Source: Aldrovandia affinis (Eukaryota; Chordata; Actinopteri; Notacanthiformes; Halosauridae). Taken from it: DNA of 64,000 nt. The translations under genes were made by a program, and so were the position numbers. Positions 38,073 through 56,965 of the stretch are shown in pieces. Every line of letters starts with the position of its first letter. Position 1 is the stretch's first letter. The notes beneath the pieces were generated by a model. That model worked only from the letters and a program-made list of their open reading frames with translations. It did no database searches and was not told where the DNA came from. The stretch is taken from positions 248,001-312,000 of the forward strand of contig JAINUG010000381.1 in the NCBI GenBank assembly GCA_029706075.1, in the 5' to 3' direction.

Positions 38073-41000
38073 GCATAGCCAGAACTTTTACAATGGGGTG
38101 GCCAGGTTAGACCCAGTGATTTTATTGGGGTGGAATAACTTCTCCACATCCACAGAAAATGACTTAATGTGGCTACCTCTGTCTGTGTATGGCCTGAGTA
38201 GGATTCCCATCAAACATAAAAGGCACACACCTAAGGTATCTAAAAGCACACATCTCTTTTGGTGTTTCTCTTCTGTAACAAACAGATTTTATGTTACTGC
38301 ACCCTTTGAAACATTACAAACAGATATTTCTTTTAAAAGCATATTTTACAGATGACAATTTACAAGAAGCTCAGGTTATCAATTTATTTCCCATCACATT
38401 CAAAAGAAGAAAAAGTAGACTGATAAAGTGACAATGTACATAGGCCTAATAAAGGTAGAAAAATCTTATGGGGCTATCAAAAAACAAAATGAATAAACGT
38501 ATGTAGTATCTTTTAAATATAATCCCCACCAAACATTAAAGGCACATACCTTAGTATCTAAAGGCACACACCTATGGTAGCTTTAATACAGCCAATTTAA
38601 TACAGACTCTTCCGTACATTACTATTAGAAGGATATTTACACTGTACACTCTACCCCCAGATCACTTCGAATCTCACTTAACAACATGTCCTATGAGACG
38701 TTCTCTACATTACAACAGCTGAATTCTGTGTTTTTTGTGATTTTTGGCAAAGGCATCCACAAACTCGTCAAGATTCAGGGACTTTCCTCGTATAGATTCA
38801 ATGCTCAAAACCCCCAGATCACTCAGCCTATCCTCTGCCATGGTTATTTTGAGATGGGTCTTTATCAACTCCACCAACAACATCCTTATATGGCTCAATG
38901 AACACAGTAAGCTTCAATATGCTGAAGGGTTTCTGCATGCCTTTTTTTACCTTCCTATTCAAAATTATTTTAACCTGGTACAGCTCATGAACAAGGTCTT
39001 CAAGATTGGACCCGTACATCTGAGCAAATGCAAATAAATTCGCTGAATGTTTCACCTGTAGGATTCAGAGCTTGGATTCCCTCATCATATCACAATTCTG
39101 TTTAGAAAATCTATTCCTGAGCTCATTTAGCATTATGTCAAGGCCCTGGTAAAATATGCTTGTTTGGAAACTGTCTTGGTCGTTCTTAGACGTTTGACTG
39201 CCTACTGTGGACAGAACACAGTGTGCCTCTAGTCTGGAGCTCAATTTCTCCTGTCGTCTCGGAGCAGTTTGAGTTGAAATATGCACTGCTCTGCAATATA
39301 TAAAACTTATTTCCAGAGATCATTAAAGACCTGCTCATTCCTGTAGTTTTCTAAATTCTAAATGAGCGCGTCAACTAGATCAACTGCTTTTGCCAAATCG
39401 AGGGATTTGCCAAATAATTTTAGGATCATGTTTGGCAATGAATTCCAATAACCTAAAAAGTTCCCTTTCCTGTCAAATAATTGTTTCGTTGTGCCCTCTT
39501 TGGGCAATGTTTTGTGTTGCGGTGCAACACAACACCTCAGCTAAAGTTATTATAATCCCGGTTCTCTTTGACCTTTTTGTTGTACTCTTTGTTTAAGTTC
39601 CCCATTAGAAATTCCAGTTTTTTTTCAGCCATCTCAAATTCTTTCCATGCCAGCATTGCAGCCTTATGTTGCTCTGATCGACTGTGTATAGCAAATCCCC
39701 CATCTTTAAAAGTTTCCTTCATCCAGTTTTTAAATCCAGAGCTTGCAGTAAAAACTGATTCTATGCTGTTAGGAAAGCTAAAATGTCTACAGGTGTAACA
39801 GAAGGCAGAGTCTGCACTTTTTGAGTACTCTAACCATGGGTGAATTGTGTACCATTCACTTTTGAAACTCGTCCATCTCCCTGAAGTGTCCTGGGAAACA
39901 GCTTCAGATGTGGATGTACAGGAGCTTCACCTCTGGACTTATTAAATAAGGCAATATTATGCTATGTGACTCGTTTGCAGTTTTGCTATCCAGATAATGT
40001 AGTAGTCCACTTTAATGTAGATATGTAGTCCAAAAATATTTTAAAATTGCTATTAATCTGATATAATCCTCATTCTACTACTAGAATTAGGTTTTGATAA
40101 TTATTATGTTTGCAGCTAAAGCTTATGTAGCCTACATGAGTACATACCTGGTGGGCAACAACTGACTGCATGTGTGATTTTGCTCATCTCTGGTTCTGGA
40201 CTGTGTGGTCTTATCTCTAAGGTGATCTCCTCATGCTCCATTCCTGCAGCCTCTCTCCCTGTCCCTGCTCCTCCACGATCCCTTTCAGTTTACACCCTTC
40301 TTGCTTCTTCTTTCCCTTTTCTGGAGCATTTGTATCCTGGTTTGTTTTATTTGTTTTCTTTGTAAAGAAATAATCTATTTTTTAAATCTTCTCCTGACCT
40401 CCTTTTCAAGCTCTAGCCTACAGTACGATGACTCAAACACACCTATCAAAAACACCTTTATTACATTTCAAGTCTATCAATATGTCATATTCTTGAAAAA
40501 TTCAATTTATTTAACCAGTCCATTTGTTAGTCGTCTAACAAGCTACAAAAAAAATCATGACATGTAAATTCCATGTAACCAAAGGAACACCTCGTAAATT
40601 AAGACAATGATACTGATTAAATCCTTATACCATGTTAGCTAATTATCAGTAAAGGAAAGGCAGTGCATGCGTTAGGCTAACGTTACATCTTTGCCGGTGT
40701 GCCGGTAGATGAAGCATGCTAGCTACGAATTCATTAACATTAATAATGGACTGTACAAATCCAATGTTGGATGCCTCCAAAGACTAGGAATTGACCGTCC
40801 TCTGCGTTGTGTTCTGTTGCGTTAATAGTGGAAGCTGGAACTGGGTAGAGTCTGTAGGTTTATTCCAATAATTAACGCCCCAACGGAAACAAGATATGCC
40901 TTTGGCTAACTATATATTGTGGGCACGCAACTAATTTGGGATAAGTTCACCCTGATAAAATAAAATAAAAAATAAAAAACATATTCAAATAAGCTTGGCT

Positions 41001-41975
41001 GCAAGGCCAGGGACTCGTTGACTTCTATAAACTAGCTAACGTTAGTTCTTGCACGATACTGCATGTGCACGTGAGGATGCTCTTCGATGGACATTGATGA
41101 AATGATACAGAGCGGGTTGTAGTGGGCGTTCCGCTACTCAAACTAGCTTATCACAGCGAGATATACAAAGTCGTTGAGTTTTGCGTCATTGGACATTGGT
41201 AATCGCACTGGCCAAATATATATATTTAAAAAACCCACTGACAGCAAAACATTTTCGTCCGCTTTTTGACTGTTTCGCTCAGCGTCACTGGTAGGGTGGC
41301 CATACGTCCGGCATTATGCAAGACAGTCCGGTTTTTAAGCGCTCTGTCCTCCGTCCGGCACGATCCTCTGCCGGACGCCCATTTGTCCTCCTTTTGAAGT
41401 CGACTAGAAAAACACAATTCTTAATTAAATTACGTTTGAAGATTCGAACGTGCTTCTTATTGGTTTATGTTTTTGTCAAATAACTAATCGCCTGTGTCAT
41501 TGGTCTAATACATTTCAACAAATGCCACGCTTTAATATGACGTCCTTACACCATGGGCACGAGAGGCAAGCCACGCGACTTTTCTTTAAGTGCTATCGTA
41601 GCCAGCCCTGCAAAATGCCCAAACGGAAGACTTCATACAACCCAGAGTGGTCAAAAGAGCACGGATTTATTTCTAAAAGCAGAAAATACGATGATCATGC
41701 CTTCTGTACGATGTGTCTGTGTGAGGTGGACGTCAGCAGCCAAGGAAAGGGTGATATCGACCGACATGTTATCGTGAGTACACATTTTCAATCTCAGTTA
41801 GTCTTTATAGGTTATGGTTTTAAATTAGTAATATAATTACATGTTAAATTGCCGCTGCCTTAAGTGTCCTCCATTCTGGTGTTTTGTAAATGGCCACCCT
41901 AGTCACTGGGGTGGCCAGAGGGCTGGCTATGCTTCACGCTGGGGTGGCACTGGACACCCCTTAGCTCCGCCCCTG
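38073..41975 (-). mobile_element. hAT transposon, ZMYM1-like transposase decayed
   Basis: Perfect 8-bp duplications acagtgat flank it at 38065-38072 and 41976-41983. The right end read inward on the - strand is caggggcggagctaaggggt; the left end (gcatagccagaactt) is a decayed partner, with about 8 of 13 matches when aligned. Transposase pieces on the - strand are a TTF-type zinc-finger start (about 39950-39540: FCYTCRHFSFPNS, GFKNWMKE, EQHKAAMLAWKEFE), a middle part (about 39290-39065: LDIMLNELRNRFS) and the C-terminal dimerisation region (about 38990-38710: SILKLT, EDRLSDLGVLSIES). Several frame breaks exist. A second hAT sits inside near the 5' end. Confidence 0.82.
41292..41901 (+). mobile_element. 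610-bp hAT element nested in a larger hAT
   Basis: Perfect 12-bp terminal inverted repeats tagggtggccat/atggccaccct a and perfect 8-bp duplications gtcactgg (41284-41291 and 41902-41909) define it exactly. The + strand open frame (41450-41836) contains MPKRKTSYNPEWSKEHGFI and FCTMCLCEVDVSSQGKGDID, then RHV: a zinc-finger exon known from hAT-derived proteins, with Cys-Cys and His. A gtgagt donor follows. No catalytic region is present. Confidence 0.9.
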
Positions 41976-41983
41976 ACAGTGAT

Positions 41984-43991
41984 AGCTTTCATCCGATGAT
42001 GGCTTTACTTCAACTCACCAGATCCCACCAGGAAGAATCTTAAACTGCGTATTCATTTTAAAATAGTTAGGCATTTGATTTGGGACTTCAGAGAGAGCGA
42101 GAGAAATCAAATTGCATCGCACTAGTTCTGCATTTGGTCTGTGAAGACAAAAAAAAGAAACAAATGCATGCAAGTGTTAAGTGCAACTTTGTAAGTTCTG
42201 CCTGAATTCAGGCCCTTGTATCAGCACTTTCCCCTTCCACATTGGTGTTGCTCTGAGTCTTAGTCTTGTGAGTGTTAAGAGTGTTAGTCTTGCTTATGGC
42301 AGGGATTTAAGTCCCAGGGGGCCCTCAGCAAAACAAAACAAACAAACATATACTGTATACACATTCCTCCCCCGTCCATTTAGAATATTTCGTTTACATT
42401 AGTAAATATTTGAGATTCAGATAAACCATGTCGGGTTTGCACACGATTAGTACCATGCTTACGGCACCATGCTACATACAGCTTCACGCTACATACAGCT
42501 TCACAATACCCCAATCTCTTCAGAAATTGAGAACACTACACAAAACTTATTCAAGAACCTTTTATTATCATTATTACTTTGAACTCCAAATACATTTTTT
42601 ACACAATGTAATCGGCTGTGCATTTAAATAATACCATGACACATTCTAACAATATTTTACTTGTGCCTCACCCACATCTTTAGTTTTGATATTAATTTTG
42701 ACTGCCCCCCGTAATTAAATTCAATTCAATTTCTAAACATAATAATAATAGTACATGAACATACTGCAAAAGATGAACAGATCAGTTAAAAGTAATATCA
42801 AGCATTAACAAAATCTTTGCCAACCTCTGCTACTGGCAGAGATCAAGAGAGCAGGGAAAGACAGACAGACACAGTTGGCCTTGGACACAGACAGATGGAC
42901 AGACAAACAGAGATCTGTAATCATAATCTTTTCACATGGCAGACAGTGAGAACAAACAGAAAACAACAGAGTATTATTAGCAATAGTAGTAGTAAGTAGT
43001 ATGAATTCATTTCTACAAACAATCAGAACATTGCTCTGCTGTTAACCCCCGCGACTGGTTATCCTTCCTCTGTTTGATTGGCTTCCCTTCGGTTCCAGGT
43101 TTATTCAGCAGAATGACTGAAGGAGGTGATGACACATTTTGGTGTGCTGGGAACTGGCCTCCATCAGTTGCAGGGGGAAGGTGTTGAGGGGAAGGCAAGA
43201 ACAAGACTGGTCCTGGCTGCAGCTCTCACACAGGCTGCTAGAGGGCGGTGTTGAGCTGCCTACAGCTGGTCCGGCACTGAATTGAAATGTCAATTTTGAA
43301 TACCATCTGATGAAATTCAGTTTTCGCTTCTTAAGTGTTTTTTTTCAGGATTATTAATAAATCCATAAGATAACAAAGTGCATAGAAAAATGTATGAATA
43401 CTCATTTTGATTGACTTGTAATTTTACTATTGAGTCACTTAAAACAGACAAGTGCAACTGTACATTTCTTCCAGAACAAATCGTTGAATTTACAAATTAA
43501 CTGATACACAATTAAATCATACACAAGCTCCTTCTTGCACAATGTTGTTCAGTACTCATGAACCTTATCCAACCCTCAAACTGTGAATACATTTTGTAAC
43601 AACCAAGCCCTTGATTAAAGTATTACGTGGGGGAGGGTGCATGTGTGTCTGTGTACTATGGGGGGTTGAAACTGTAATGGCATGAGGTGGAGGTCAGTGA
43701 GGGAAGGGCGTGGTGTTCAAAACAATCTTGATAGAAATACATTTTTGATTCCATTCCTGGTGCTCTTTGGGCTGAAAATTCAGGTACAAGGTCTGCATGT
43801 GCATACTTGCGAGTGCGCACACACGCGTTTGTGTGTGGAGTCTATTTTATAGGAGGAAACCTGCTCTTATCTACTACCACAATGAAGTACTTCTGAAGGC
43901 CAGTGATGTTGGAGGAAAGGGGCGAGAAGTTTTCAGAAGGCTAGAAAGGATGAGAGAGCAGCATGGGCCCTGGAGGGCCCCCTTGGGGACT
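41984..43991 (-). other. Probable rab7a 3' UTR and flank
   Basis: No coding block is seen. tttatt (AATAAA on the - strand) occurs at several places, for example near 43099 and 42556, so the rab7a 3' UTR may be long. A CAGACAGA-rich stretch lies at 42865-42905. Confidence 0.45.
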
Positions 43992-49300
<5,309 letters not shown>

Positions 49301-49639
49301 TCCGCCACGGCTGGGGAGAGAGACAGTGTTATGAATCGTCGTGCTCACAGCTGTTAGCCAAGTGGCACACACTGCCAGATTAACAGCCTCATTAAACAGA
49401 GCAGATCTGATACACTCTCGCTCTGGGCCGGAGCTGCCAAATTCTTCTGGAACTAGCGCATTAGTGTACCCAAGCATCACAGCGCATTAAAAAGCACCTC
49501 AGGGTGGCTCTGTGAGAACTTTAAATCAAGGGAGAGTGACTGGACCAAGCCTTAGTAAATCAGGATGATCGCTACACTAACATAGTGTGTGCTTCATATG
49601 TCCCACTCTCTCTCCCCCTGAGGGTTCATTGACAAGTAC

Positions 49640-52271
49640 TTAGGCTTTTTAGCAAAAATGTAAAAACAAATGTCCCCTGTATTTTCCCAGAGCAAAGATT
49701 GGATGACTGTGGAAGGCGTCGGTCTAGGCAGCGCAATCAGGGCGATTAGTGGCCACACCTACTGGCAGAGCAACCAGAGCACACACCGATCTTGTGTCTG
49801 ATAATTATACCTGTGTGTTTAAAACTGCTCTTCTCTCTTCACTAGGTGGCTAGAAGGAGAAGGAGAAGGCTGTCAAGACCGAGAAGTGCATGAAAAGTAA
49901 ACTGAAAAGTTGTGTGTGTTAAGTGTTTGCCGAAAGGCTTATTTGATTTAATTTGTTATCTTGTGTTTATTATTTTTGTCCCAAACCTGTGAGGGCGACG
50001 GACTAAGGTTTTTATATAATTTGTTTTATTGCAGTCTTGCTCTCATTTTCTTCCCTGTGTCTGGGAGAAGAGAACAATATAGGAAATAAAAATCTGGTCC
50101 GTAGACCACAAAATCCACTCTCCATCTCCAGCTGCTCTGTTCTCGTCCAGGGATTGTCACGGGCGTGTGACAATGACCATGCCAACAATTATATGGGGCT
50201 AATGTATCATAATTGAAACAAGGCACTGCTGCATTAAATCCACTGGCGCCAATGTCTGTATGGTTAGTAGAGGGCCAAACCCACTAGTCTCAGACAGAAA
50301 AGACAACATTAGATTATGGATTCTAGTTCTGGGACCCTGGGGGGAGCCATGTGACTTAATCCCAAAGTGAAAGCACAGATTTCCAACTCAATTACTTTCC
50401 ACCCGTGTATCCTCCTACCATGTCCGCAGGTACACACAGGGGACTCCCCACCCAAAACAGAGAAACACCCCTCTGCACAGATAGGGGTGTGCCATCACTC
50501 GTGGTGAGGGAGATTCTCCCCACCTTAAAAAAGATCCGCAACAGACAACGTCCACCACAGATCCACACATTTCTGACCTCCATTCTAACTGTGGTCTCAT
50601 TAATTGAATGGGAGCTCGAATCACCTGTTGTTCCAGGTGTCCTTTGGCTGCTGGATCAAAGGCATCCCTAAAGCCCTGAGAACTGTGGAACTCCAGGACC
50701 AAGAGTGGACACCAATGATAAACATGTATTCTCTAAACATACACAATGCAGATATAGGCCTGCTATGCCACCATAAGCTGCCCTTCAGCATCACATCCAC
50801 CTATTGCAACTTCACTTACTACGGGGGGAGGAGGAAAAGGGACAGGGAAAGGATTTTGAAGAGAAAGAAGCAAATCCAGTCCCTCTCATTTGAAGCTGGA
50901 CAAGAAGAGGAATGAATGTGCCAGTGACAGCACAACACTTTGGGTGTGTAGTTAAAGGACTGGATGAGTGCAGGGGGAATGAGTACAGCAATGTTTGGAT
51001 GTGTAAGTGGGTCACACAGAGCTGTGTGAGGTGTGTGTAAAGCTAACAAACCAGCCTGGTTAATAAGAATACAAGCATTGCATGACCCCAAATAGCCTTC
51101 CTTCTTAGAAACACACTATTAAAAAATCTGTCTCTTTCCATCCCAAAGATACCCCTTGCTCCCTCTAAGACCCCTATTTTCTCTGAAACAGTGGTTTTAG
51201 AAACCAAACTAACCCCAGAGCTTACAGCATCTCCTTCTCCTAAGGGAAATTGGTTCTTGTTTACCTATTTACAGAGTGGTTGTTTCAAAAGAACTGCAAT
51301 GAGGCCACCTCAACATTCAACATTCAATAGCCCTTAACCAACTGAGAGGCTTCTCCGGTCTCCTGGCTCTCTGGGCAGCTAATGGTGCATTCAGCAAAGT
51401 GAAAGCTTTCATGAATACCTCAACTCTTTGTGAGCTGAGGCAAATGGCTGGATGAAACCTTATGGGAGGGGCCTTTGAGTGATCTGGGAACATTTCTGTA
51501 GCTTGCAGTGAGCACACTTTTAAGCAGACTAGCGGGGTATGCCAGATGTCTCTTGGCCAGCCACACCTGCGGGCCACAGCTATCAACCGTTCTCATTAGA
51601 TCACGGAGAAGCTATTACTTACTAAACACTAAGTCACAGAGAAGATATCATCCCATTTTTTTCTGCAACCTCTGCATAAACCTCCAACTCTTTCAAGGTA
51701 AATTAGGATTCGGAATTCTTAATGAACAATAGCAATTGTTCATTTTATATTTATATTTTTTAAATCACCCTGTCTTCTGGTAACAACCCCCCACCCCACA
51801 CACGCTTGGAATGCATCACTTGGGAACCGACCACCCACTTAGGTACACTACCTCCAAATGTGGCCTGAGACTATACATATCTTTTTAAACTTCTCGTGGG
51901 ATGTGCCTTTTGCCGAATCTTGATTTGATTTAGATTTTTCTTCTGTTCGCTTACAATTTTGTAAATTGATCAAAATAAACAATTAAAATGTATATTTTTG
52001 AAAGCATTCTTACTTTACAGCATTTCTTCACACCTGCCTAAAACCTTTGCACAGTACTGTATATAGCCTTATGATTAAATATTTGTATGCCTATGTGAAA
52101 CATACACTTTGTTCATGAGCCTGCAACCGTACATATTTTGTGGGAGGAAGGGTCCCGTTCAGTCTTGTACAAACCGCAACACTGTCCATTTACCGTTACT
52201 GTACCCCTGAGAATGAAGCGCCTGCCTAAAACACATTACTCAGTCTGTGACCGTTCCTCCCTCCAAGACAA
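49640..52271. other. rab7a intron 1 segment without a recognised gene
   Basis: No conserved coding block is seen. The stretch 49830-50170 (gaaggagaaggagaag..tattgcagtc..aggaaataaaaatctggtcc..gattgtcac) looks like it could be a solo LTR, but I could not find its two ends. Near 50630-50715 is a fragment with the complement of tcctggagttccacagttctc, akin to the foldback repeats at 34-35 kb. Confidence 0.35.
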
Positions 52272-52333
52272 TGTAACATAAGCCATTTAGCAGACACTTT
52301 TATCCAAAGCGGCTTACAGTTGTGAATGCATAC
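52272..52333 (-). repeat. SINE tail fragment, antisense
   Basis: aagccatttagcagacacttttatccaaagcggcttacagt..gaatgcata matches the tails at 57963 and 35457. The tRNA-like head is absent, and the gypsy remnant begins where it ends. Confidence 0.65.
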
Positions 52334-55270
52334 TGTAACGGTGGGCAGCTAGCTTAGCCACAAGAATGCTAGCTGCCCTCCATTTAGTTCGTGTGTAGCA
52401 TGCTAGGTGGCTACATATTCGTAGGCCATGGGCTACGAGGTCATCACGTCTCAGGCACCCTTGCCACCAGCTAAACTTAAGTGTTCGACTCGTTATGTTC
52501 TTAAATGTTCAAGTATGAAAACCAAGATGTTGTTGAGTGTATGTGACGACATCGCCATCAATGGGTGTGTATGCCTTGAGAATGACCCTCGTGTGATTCC
52601 GATGCATGTGGTACTTCCCCTGTGCTACACGCTTTATTTTAATAAAGAAGTAGTAGTGAAATGGAAAAGCAAAGTCTTTTGACTCGTGATTCCGTGGCGT
52701 CCACCACTACATTGGTGGTAGAAATGGAACGAATCGATGCCGAGATAAGAAGAATGGAAGAAGAGTATGGGAAGACCGCGGTGCAAAGAAAGACAACTTC
52801 ACTCCTGGGGTCGCTGAGGGAGTTCCTGCCACAGATGTTGAACTTGGCTACACTGACGACATGCTAACGTCAGCTAGCGAACTCAGAGCGGGCAGCCGCA
52901 TGAGTGCTAGTAAAGTAGCCACGGGTAGTGAGCCCAGAGGGAGCGGTCGCCATACTACTACCTGCCCGACAGTCAGCACTTTCTCGTCGGCAGCCGGAGA
53001 TAGCAGTAGCACCCGAGGCGGGCGGACTTAGTTCGGGCGGCTGAATGGTCGCTTTGCCTGAGCAGCTCGGCGGAGTTCCCCAAAGCCACCTCAGGTGGTG
53101 GGAGCGTGTTCTGCTGGGGCTCAAAGTAAGCCGTTACGATGGGAAAGGTGACTGGGAGGCATACATGACCCAGTTCCGCTTCATAGCGGAAGCAGCGGAG
53201 TGGAGCGAAGCAGAGAAAGGCGAAAGGCTGGCGGCGACCCTGGAGGGAGAATTGCTCAAAGCACACCTGGGTCCCGACACCACGCCTACCTACAAACTCC
53301 TCTGCACAGTGCTATAAAGGCGCTTCGGCGAGGTAATGTCACCCCTCGCACTCAAGCAAGAGTTGCACGAGGGAGAGACGAAGCGGGGAAAGCATTGGAC
53401 TGCTTGCTGCTGACGTCCAGCGCCTAGCACAGCAATCCTACCCACAGCACCCTGGAGAAGTCCACGATGTCCTGGATCTCAACGCCTTCCTGGAGGGATT
53501 ACGACTGGTGAGCCTCCGGCAACAAGTCCGGATCACCAGCCGCACCAACTTGAACGAGGCCTTGGCTAAGGCGTAGGAATTAGAAGCGATCTTAGACAAG
53601 GAAACGCCTGCACACCGGGCTGTCCATGCAGTCAGCGGAGAGGCGGAAAGCGATGACAAAACCGCGCCAGCCAGGGCAGCAGCACACCGCTCCAACACCT
53701 CCTGCTCTTACTGTGGCAAACAAGGCCACTTGGCGAGGGACTGCAGGAAGAAAATGCAGTGGGAGGCGATCCGACAGAAGGCGGGAAACGAGAGCAGGCT
53801 GGCCTAAACGGGGCGTCTCCAGCCTGTACATCACCACGCTCCGCAGCATCAAGAGTGGGCCGCCTGGGAAGCAGTGGTCGTAGCATGTTCATACTATTCT
53901 ACATCGAGGGGGAGCGGGTCAATGCGTTGATTGACACCGGCTCCACCATCAGGCTGATTCAACACGACCAGCTGCCCCAGGTAATGGACTGGGCGCACAC
54001 GAACACCAGGCTAGAGACAGTAACGAGACAAACAGCGGACATGCTGGCCTGTAAAAAGCTGTTTTACAGCTAGGCGAAATAACCATCTCGCAGAACTTTT
54101 TCCGGGCTAACATCTCAGACCCCTGCATCCTGGGCCTTGACGCTCTCGCTGCTGCGGGAGCCATCATCAACATAGCCGCTCATCGAGTCATGGACAACAG
54201 GCAACCATTACATCAGCCAGCAAAAAGACACAGACAGCAAATAGTCATGCGAGTGCTCCCACAGCCAATCACAGCACCGGAGCAAGACAACAACTCCGAT
54301 GACGCAATCAAACAGCTGTTCCAGTGCAGCAGCGAGGGACTTAACGAAAGAGAGTGTAGCCAGCTACGAGTGTAGCCAGCTTCCGGTTTCTGTTTGCGGT
54401 CAACTACTGTCACCTGAATGACGTCACCAGGAAGGACTCTTACCCACTGCCTCGGATTGATGACGCCCTCGACTCTGTAGCCGGATCCACGTAGTTCAGC
54501 GCACTGGATCTCTGCAGCGGCTACTGGCAAGTCCCCCCTCTCCCCGTCAGCATAACCAAAGACAGCCTTCACCATTGGCAGGAGATTATGGGAATTTAAC
54601 ATTATGCCATTCGGTCTGTGCAACAGTCCAGCCACGTTCGAGCGACACGTGCTGCAGCTGGTCCCAGCATTAGCATGCATGGTGTACTTAGATGACATCC
54701 TAGGCCATGCGTCCACCTACACTGCTGCGCTAGCCAACCTGCACACAGTGTTCAAGCTGATCGCCAAGGCTAACCTACACCTGAACCCGGCGAAGTGCAG
54801 CCTCTTCCGCCGGCAGACCAGCTTTCTGGGGCACGTCGTGAGAGGGGAGTCTCAACCGACCCAGTAAAAGTGGAGGCAGTAGAAAAATGGCCGTCGCCAA
54901 CATTGACAGGTAATGTACGCAGCTTCCTGGGCCTAGCCTCGTATTATCAGAGGTTCATCGCGGGGTTCGCTAACATCGCCGTTCTCTCGCAGGCGGGAGA
55001 GGACGGAGAGAAAGTTGTGGCCTACTACAGCCGTGCACTGCACAAACCAGAGCGCAACTACTGCGTGACGACACGGGAGCTGCTGGTAGTCATCGCAGCC
55101 ACCAAGCACCTCATGCTCTGAACCGACCACGCCTCCCTCCAATGGCTGCTGCAATTCAAGGATCCAGAGGGACAAGTAACCCGCTGGCTAGAAGCCCTGC
55201 AAGAGTTCGACTTTGAAACGGACGGGCCAAGCGTTAAAAAAAACCAATGCATAGCGTTGCTGCTAAACCA
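52334..55270 (+). mobile_element. Degraded Ty3/gypsy LTR retrotransposon
   Basis: A probable 5' LTR runs from tgtaacggtggg (52334) to ccactaca (52711) and contains an aataaa. Then come gag-like sequence (about 53090-53330), a CCHC zinc knuckle (about 53698-53745: CSYCGKQGHLARDC), an aspartic protease region (about 53890-53970: LIDTGSTIRLI), a reverse transcriptase (about 54400-54870: PFGLCNSPATFER, then MVYLDDIL in place of the usual YxDD box) and an RNase H start (about 55010-55240: VVAYYSRALHKPERNY). Many frame breaks and stops interrupt it. No integrase or 3' LTR is seen; it ends near 55270. It sits in rab7a intron 1. Confidence 0.85.
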
Positions 55271-55377
55271 TCAGCATGAGTATTTCTGAACTTTGAGTGC
55301 AAAGAGTTTTCCCCTCAAGAAAACCGACTAAGAAAACCTTGATTCATCTGCAGCAATGCGCGCCCTGCCAACATTCA

Positions 55378-56965
55378 GGGCCAGATCTAGGCATAGGCAA
55401 ACTAGGCACGTGCCTAGTGTCTAATTGCCACAGGGGGCCCCAGAAAGAGGGATTTAAAAAAATGAATAAAAAATAATAATATATATATATATATATATGA
55501 AAAATATATTTTAAAATATAAATATTGTAAAACATTTTAGGATTAAAAACTCCCAATCTAAAACTTTATTTCAATTTATTATTTTTGATAATATTTGATA
55601 ATATATTATATATCTTAGTCTTTCCGGTTCAGTGCACATCATGCTTGCTATGTTAGCAGTGTCCTTTCAGCAATGCTTTCGGATGCAGCGCGATTAACAC
55701 GCGTTATGCCATCTGTGATTGCCTATCAGAGGAACTGCGATGACGCAACGTCGCATACCAAAAAGTGGAGGAAAGATTTGTTTTCCTTACAAAAGTTCCT
55801 TCAATGGGCATCCGGGAAGTGCGTGTAGCCACAAAACATCTGAAATAAATATACCCACATGACCTTGAGAATGACTTTAGAGAGGCGTTTGCCAGTTCAG
55901 CTCAGGGGTCGTCAACGTGTCCGTACATGGACAAATGTGTCTGTGGTAAAATTATTTTTGATTGAGGAAAAAAAGTATATGAAAAAAAATATACATTAAA
56001 ATTATATTTTGTCTAAATATTCACAATATAATGTTTTCTGAAATTGTATTAATCAATTTGGCCACTGTGCAACAGGTTATATCCTCGACCTCATCAACGA
56101 GTCGGGATGACTTGCACATTAAAATATGTTGGACGCAATTGCACGCATTCTCGTAGAGTAACATTACTGTGACAGGTCAAACAAGACAGCTAGCTAGTAG
56201 CCTTCGTTACATTCCCCGATGTGTATGATGTGTGGTTAGACAATGAAACAACTAAAGTCAATGGCAGTGAGGGACCACAGTGATAAGTGGTAGATAGTAA
56301 CTGATAGTATGTCTTCTGTTGAGAAGGAGCTGTTTGCTGACAAGGCGAAAGAGGGCAGAACGGGGCAAGTTAAGATGGCTAGCTTCGTCAGTTGAGAGAA
56401 AGTTGAACATGAAAATTACCTCACGTTAGCATTCGGACTTACCAAAGCAAAGCTACCGTTTACAGCAGGTGACACTTCCAAAGAAATCGCAAAAGAATTG
56501 ACCCGAAATCTGCGTTCAACAGGTTCCACAGCAGTGCTAACACTGTAGGTAGAAACACAGAAAATATAGGGGAGAAGTTAGCAGTTGCCAGCCTAACTAG
56601 AGTAGGGGAGGCCCCTTTCCTGCATGTAATGTGCGATGAAAGCACTGACTGTACTGATAAAACCCAGTTATTGATTTTCCAAAGATTTGTGGACACCAAG
56701 GCCAATAAATTTTTTTGAGCCTCCTCGAAATCACGGAGAAATGTAGTGCTGAAAACCTTTCTAAAGCCACCATTGACCATTTTGATTATGACTGCTCACA
56801 TTAAGCCTAGACACCTGCAGCTGTGAGCGAGGTTTCAGTCATATGAACGCTATTAAATCCCAAACACGAAATAGTCTTGGAGCATGCCGCACTGATGCTT
56901 GTCTCAGGATTGCAACCTGCCCATATACAACGGCTGACTTTCCAGTCTCCATGTTTTCATCAGAA
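55378..56965 (+). mobile_element. Decayed hAT-like transposon remnant
   Basis: The left edge cagggccagatctaggcataggc may be a terminal repeat. Transposase traces on the + strand include FGLTKAKLPFTAGD (about 56433-56475) and, near the end, CERGFSHMNAIKSQTRNSL (about 56822-56880), the signature of the hAT C-terminal dimerisation region. Multiple stops lie between. No right terminal repeat was found, so the right limit is approximate. Confidence 0.6.

Noticed and set aside
38210-38580. Repeated aaaggcacacacctaaggtatctaaaag segments as a CRISPR-like or regulatory array
   Set aside because: There are only two to three imperfect copies with irregular spacing, inside a decayed hAT element.
56460-56780. 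- strand 106-residue open frame
   Set aside because: It is the reverse of the decayed hAT transposase read on the + strand.
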